Origin: Verrucomicrobiota bacterium
GTDB taxonomy: Bacteria > Verrucomicrobiota > Verrucomicrobiia > Chthoniobacterales > UBA10450
NCBI GenBank assembly: GCA_003219095.1
Contig: QHPM01000110.1
Coordinates: 2,157-17,030, forward strand
Length of the DNA stretch: 14,874 bases
Direction of reading: 5' to 3'
This document shows, in pieces, positions 13,643 through 14,874 of this stretch; the first letter of the stretch is position 1; each line of letters opens with the position of its first letter. Made by a program: the position numbers and the translations under genes. The notes under the pieces are model-generated. The model had not been told where the DNA came from. It ran no database searches and saw only the letters and a program-made list of their open reading frames with translations.

Positions 13643-13704
13643 CTCACACCAAGTCCACAACGGATGAAGAATTGCTGAATCGTTAAAAGGTTAAAATATT
13701 AAAT

Positions 13705-13744
13705 CGTTAAATTGAGATCGCCATTTTAACAATTTAACGTTTTT
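13705..13744 (+). terminator. AT-rich intrinsic terminator after the CvpA gene
   Basis: CGTTAAATTG (13705-13714) and CAATTTAACG (13730-13739) form a perfect 10-bp stem with a 15-base loop, followed directly by TTTTT (13740-13744). It lies 62 bases after the CvpA stop codon and before gatB. The stem is AT-rich, so termination may be partial. Nearby CGTTAAA copies (13681-13687 and 13705-13711) hint at a repeat family as well. Confidence 0.55.
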
Positions 13745-13775
13745 AAGGACTTTACCTCTTCCCCACGCACAGCTA

Positions 13776-14874
13776 ATGAAGTATCTAACGACAATTGGAC
13801 TTGAGGTGCATGTGCAATTAAGGACGTGGTCAAAGATGTTTTGCGCCTGCCCGGTGGAATTTGGCGTGGAACCCAATTCTCATACCTGCCCAATCTGCCT
13901 CGGACTGCCCGGCGGCTTGCCGGTGATGAATGAGGAAGCATTACGTCTGACGGTGCTAACGGGACTTATGCTCGATTGCGATATTGCCGATGTCTCCAAA
14001 TTCGATCGCAAAAATTATTTCTATCCCGACATGCCAAAGAACTATCAGATTTCTCAATATGACATGCCGCTCTGCACGAACGGGAGCGTGCCGCTGCATA
14101 ATCTGGCCTATCCGAAAGACGCCCAGAAAGACATCGCGGTTCCGGACAAGGAAGTCCACCTGGTTCGTATTCATCTCGAGGAGGACGTGGCCAAGAGTTT
14201 CCATTTCGAAACGACCACTGGAATCGATTTCAATCGCGCCGGGACGCCCTTGATGGAAATCGTCACGCAACCGGAAATCGCGTCGCCCGAAGAAGCGTTC
14301 GCCTTTCTGACCTCGCTCAAGCAAATCCTGATTTACGGTGGGGTCAGCGATGCAGATATGGAAAAGGGACAGTTGCGCTGTGATTGCAACGTGTCGGTTC
14401 GGCCGGAAATGCAGCTAGAGCTCGGGGCCAAGATCGAAATCAAGAACATGAACTCGATCAGCGGAGTGCGCCGTGCGCTAACTTACGAAGTATCGCGACA
14501 GATCGAAGCGCTTGAACGCGGCGAGAAGCTGGAGCAGGAAACGCGTGGTTGGGATGACACCAGAGACGAGACCTTTCTCCTGCGCACCAAGGAAAGCGCA
14601 CATGATTATCGTTATTTTCCCGATCCCGACTTGGTGCCGGTGAAAACAGAGGTGTTGCTTTCGAATGCGCGAGTCCGCTTGCCGGAGTTGCCCAAACAAA
14701 AACGCGCGCGCTTTGTCCAGCAGTATGGGATCACCGTCTATGATGCCGGTGTGCTGGCCGATGATCTCGGGTTGGCGCGTTATTTCGAAAAGGGCGCACA
14801 AGATTCAAAAAGACCAAAAGCGATCGCGAATTGGATTTTGAATGATCTGCAAAGTGCGCTCTCAGCTGCGGGAA
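13776..14874 (+). CDS. gatB: Asp-tRNA(Asn)/Glu-tRNA(Gln) amidotransferase subunit B (3' end outside window)
   Basis: The frame opens at the ATG at 13776 ('MKYLTTIGLEVHVQLRT') and is still open at the right edge after 366 codons. GatB is the kinase/transamidase subunit that binds misacylated Glu-tRNA(Gln) or Asp-tRNA(Asn), activates the side chain with ATP and adds ammonia supplied by GatA. Visible hallmarks are the zinc cysteines C23, C25, C38 and C41 ('FCACP' and 'CPICLGLPG'), 'DRKNYFYPDMPKNYQISQYD', 'RIHLEEDVAK', 'DFNRAGTPLMEIVT', 'KIEIKNMNSI', 'TRGWDD' and 'ESAHDYRYFPDPDL'. About three quarters of a usual 480-500-residue protein is present; the C-terminal helical/tail domain lies beyond the edge. 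No ribosome binding site is seen before the ATG. gatA and gatC are not in the window. Confidence 0.95.
   Translation, partial: MKYLTTIGLEVHVQLRTWSKMFCACPVEFGVEPNSHTCPICLGLPGGLPVMNEEALRLTVLTGLMLDCDIADVSKFDRKNYFYPDMPKNYQISQYDMPLCTNGSVPLHNLAYPKDAQKDIAVPDKEVHLVRIHLEEDVAKSFHFETTTGIDFNRAGTPLMEIVTQPEIASPEEAFAFLTSLKQILIYGGVSDADMEKGQLRCDCNVSVRPEMQLELGAKIEIKNMNSISGVRRALTYEVSRQIEALERGEKLEQETRGWDDTRDETFLLRTKESAHDYRYFPDPDLVPVKTEVLLSNARVRLPELPKQKRARFVQQYGITVYDAGVLADDLGLARYFEKGAQDSKRPKAIANWILNDLQSALSAAG

Noticed and set aside
1..14874. tRNA, rRNA, CRISPR arrays, transposases or phage genes
   Set aside because: Looked for on both strands; no regularly spaced repeats, cloverleaf with CCA-type end or transposase motifs were recognised.

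Overview
The window looks like a chromosomal segment of a free-living, probably soil-dwelling Verrucomicrobiota bacterium (Chthoniobacterales-like). This is an inference from gene content: an ECF-type sigma factor with the 'FATTHWTVV' N-terminus next to a large Ser/Thr kinase with TolB-like and TPR regions, moderately high GC, weak or absent Shine-Dalgarno sites before several housekeeping genes, and palindromic repeats in nearly every intergenic gap. No tRNA, rRNA, CRISPR array, transposase or phage gene was seen.

Left part (1-3465). A TPR protein cut by the left edge ends at 1253. It is a paralogue of the C-terminal half of the kinase further right. After a gene-free stretch with several hairpins come two minus-strand genes for small secreted proteins (1700-2155 and 2499-3164). 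Their mature sequences are unrelated, but their 5' leaders are duplicated: a 40-bp box with one mismatch, the same distance to the start codon and the same ribosome binding site. Each gene is followed by a strong hairpin.

Signalling block (3466-7137, minus strand). An ECF-like sigma factor is followed 3 bases later by a 963-residue protein that joins a Cys4 zinc-ribbon-like head, a Ser/Thr kinase domain, one membrane span, a TolB-like domain and TPR repeats. This is a sigma/kinase two-gene operon; whether it drives the two secreted genes is open.

Sulfur block (7315-11530, plus strand). A thioredoxin-like exported protein, a double-DTG aspartic protease (4-bp overlap) and cystathionine beta-synthase (3-bp gap) form a tight operon. 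After a 116-bp multi-hairpin element comes a cystathionine gamma-lyase/synthase. The two PLP enzymes together make the reverse transsulfuration route from homocysteine to cysteine.

Right part (11531-14874, plus strand). Chorismate synthase, a CvpA-family membrane protein and the 5' part of gatB (cut by the right edge). The chorismate synthase reads in frame from end to end but lacks about 17 residues that carry the family's first signature, including its conserved active-site histidine. This is the most striking single anomaly in the window.
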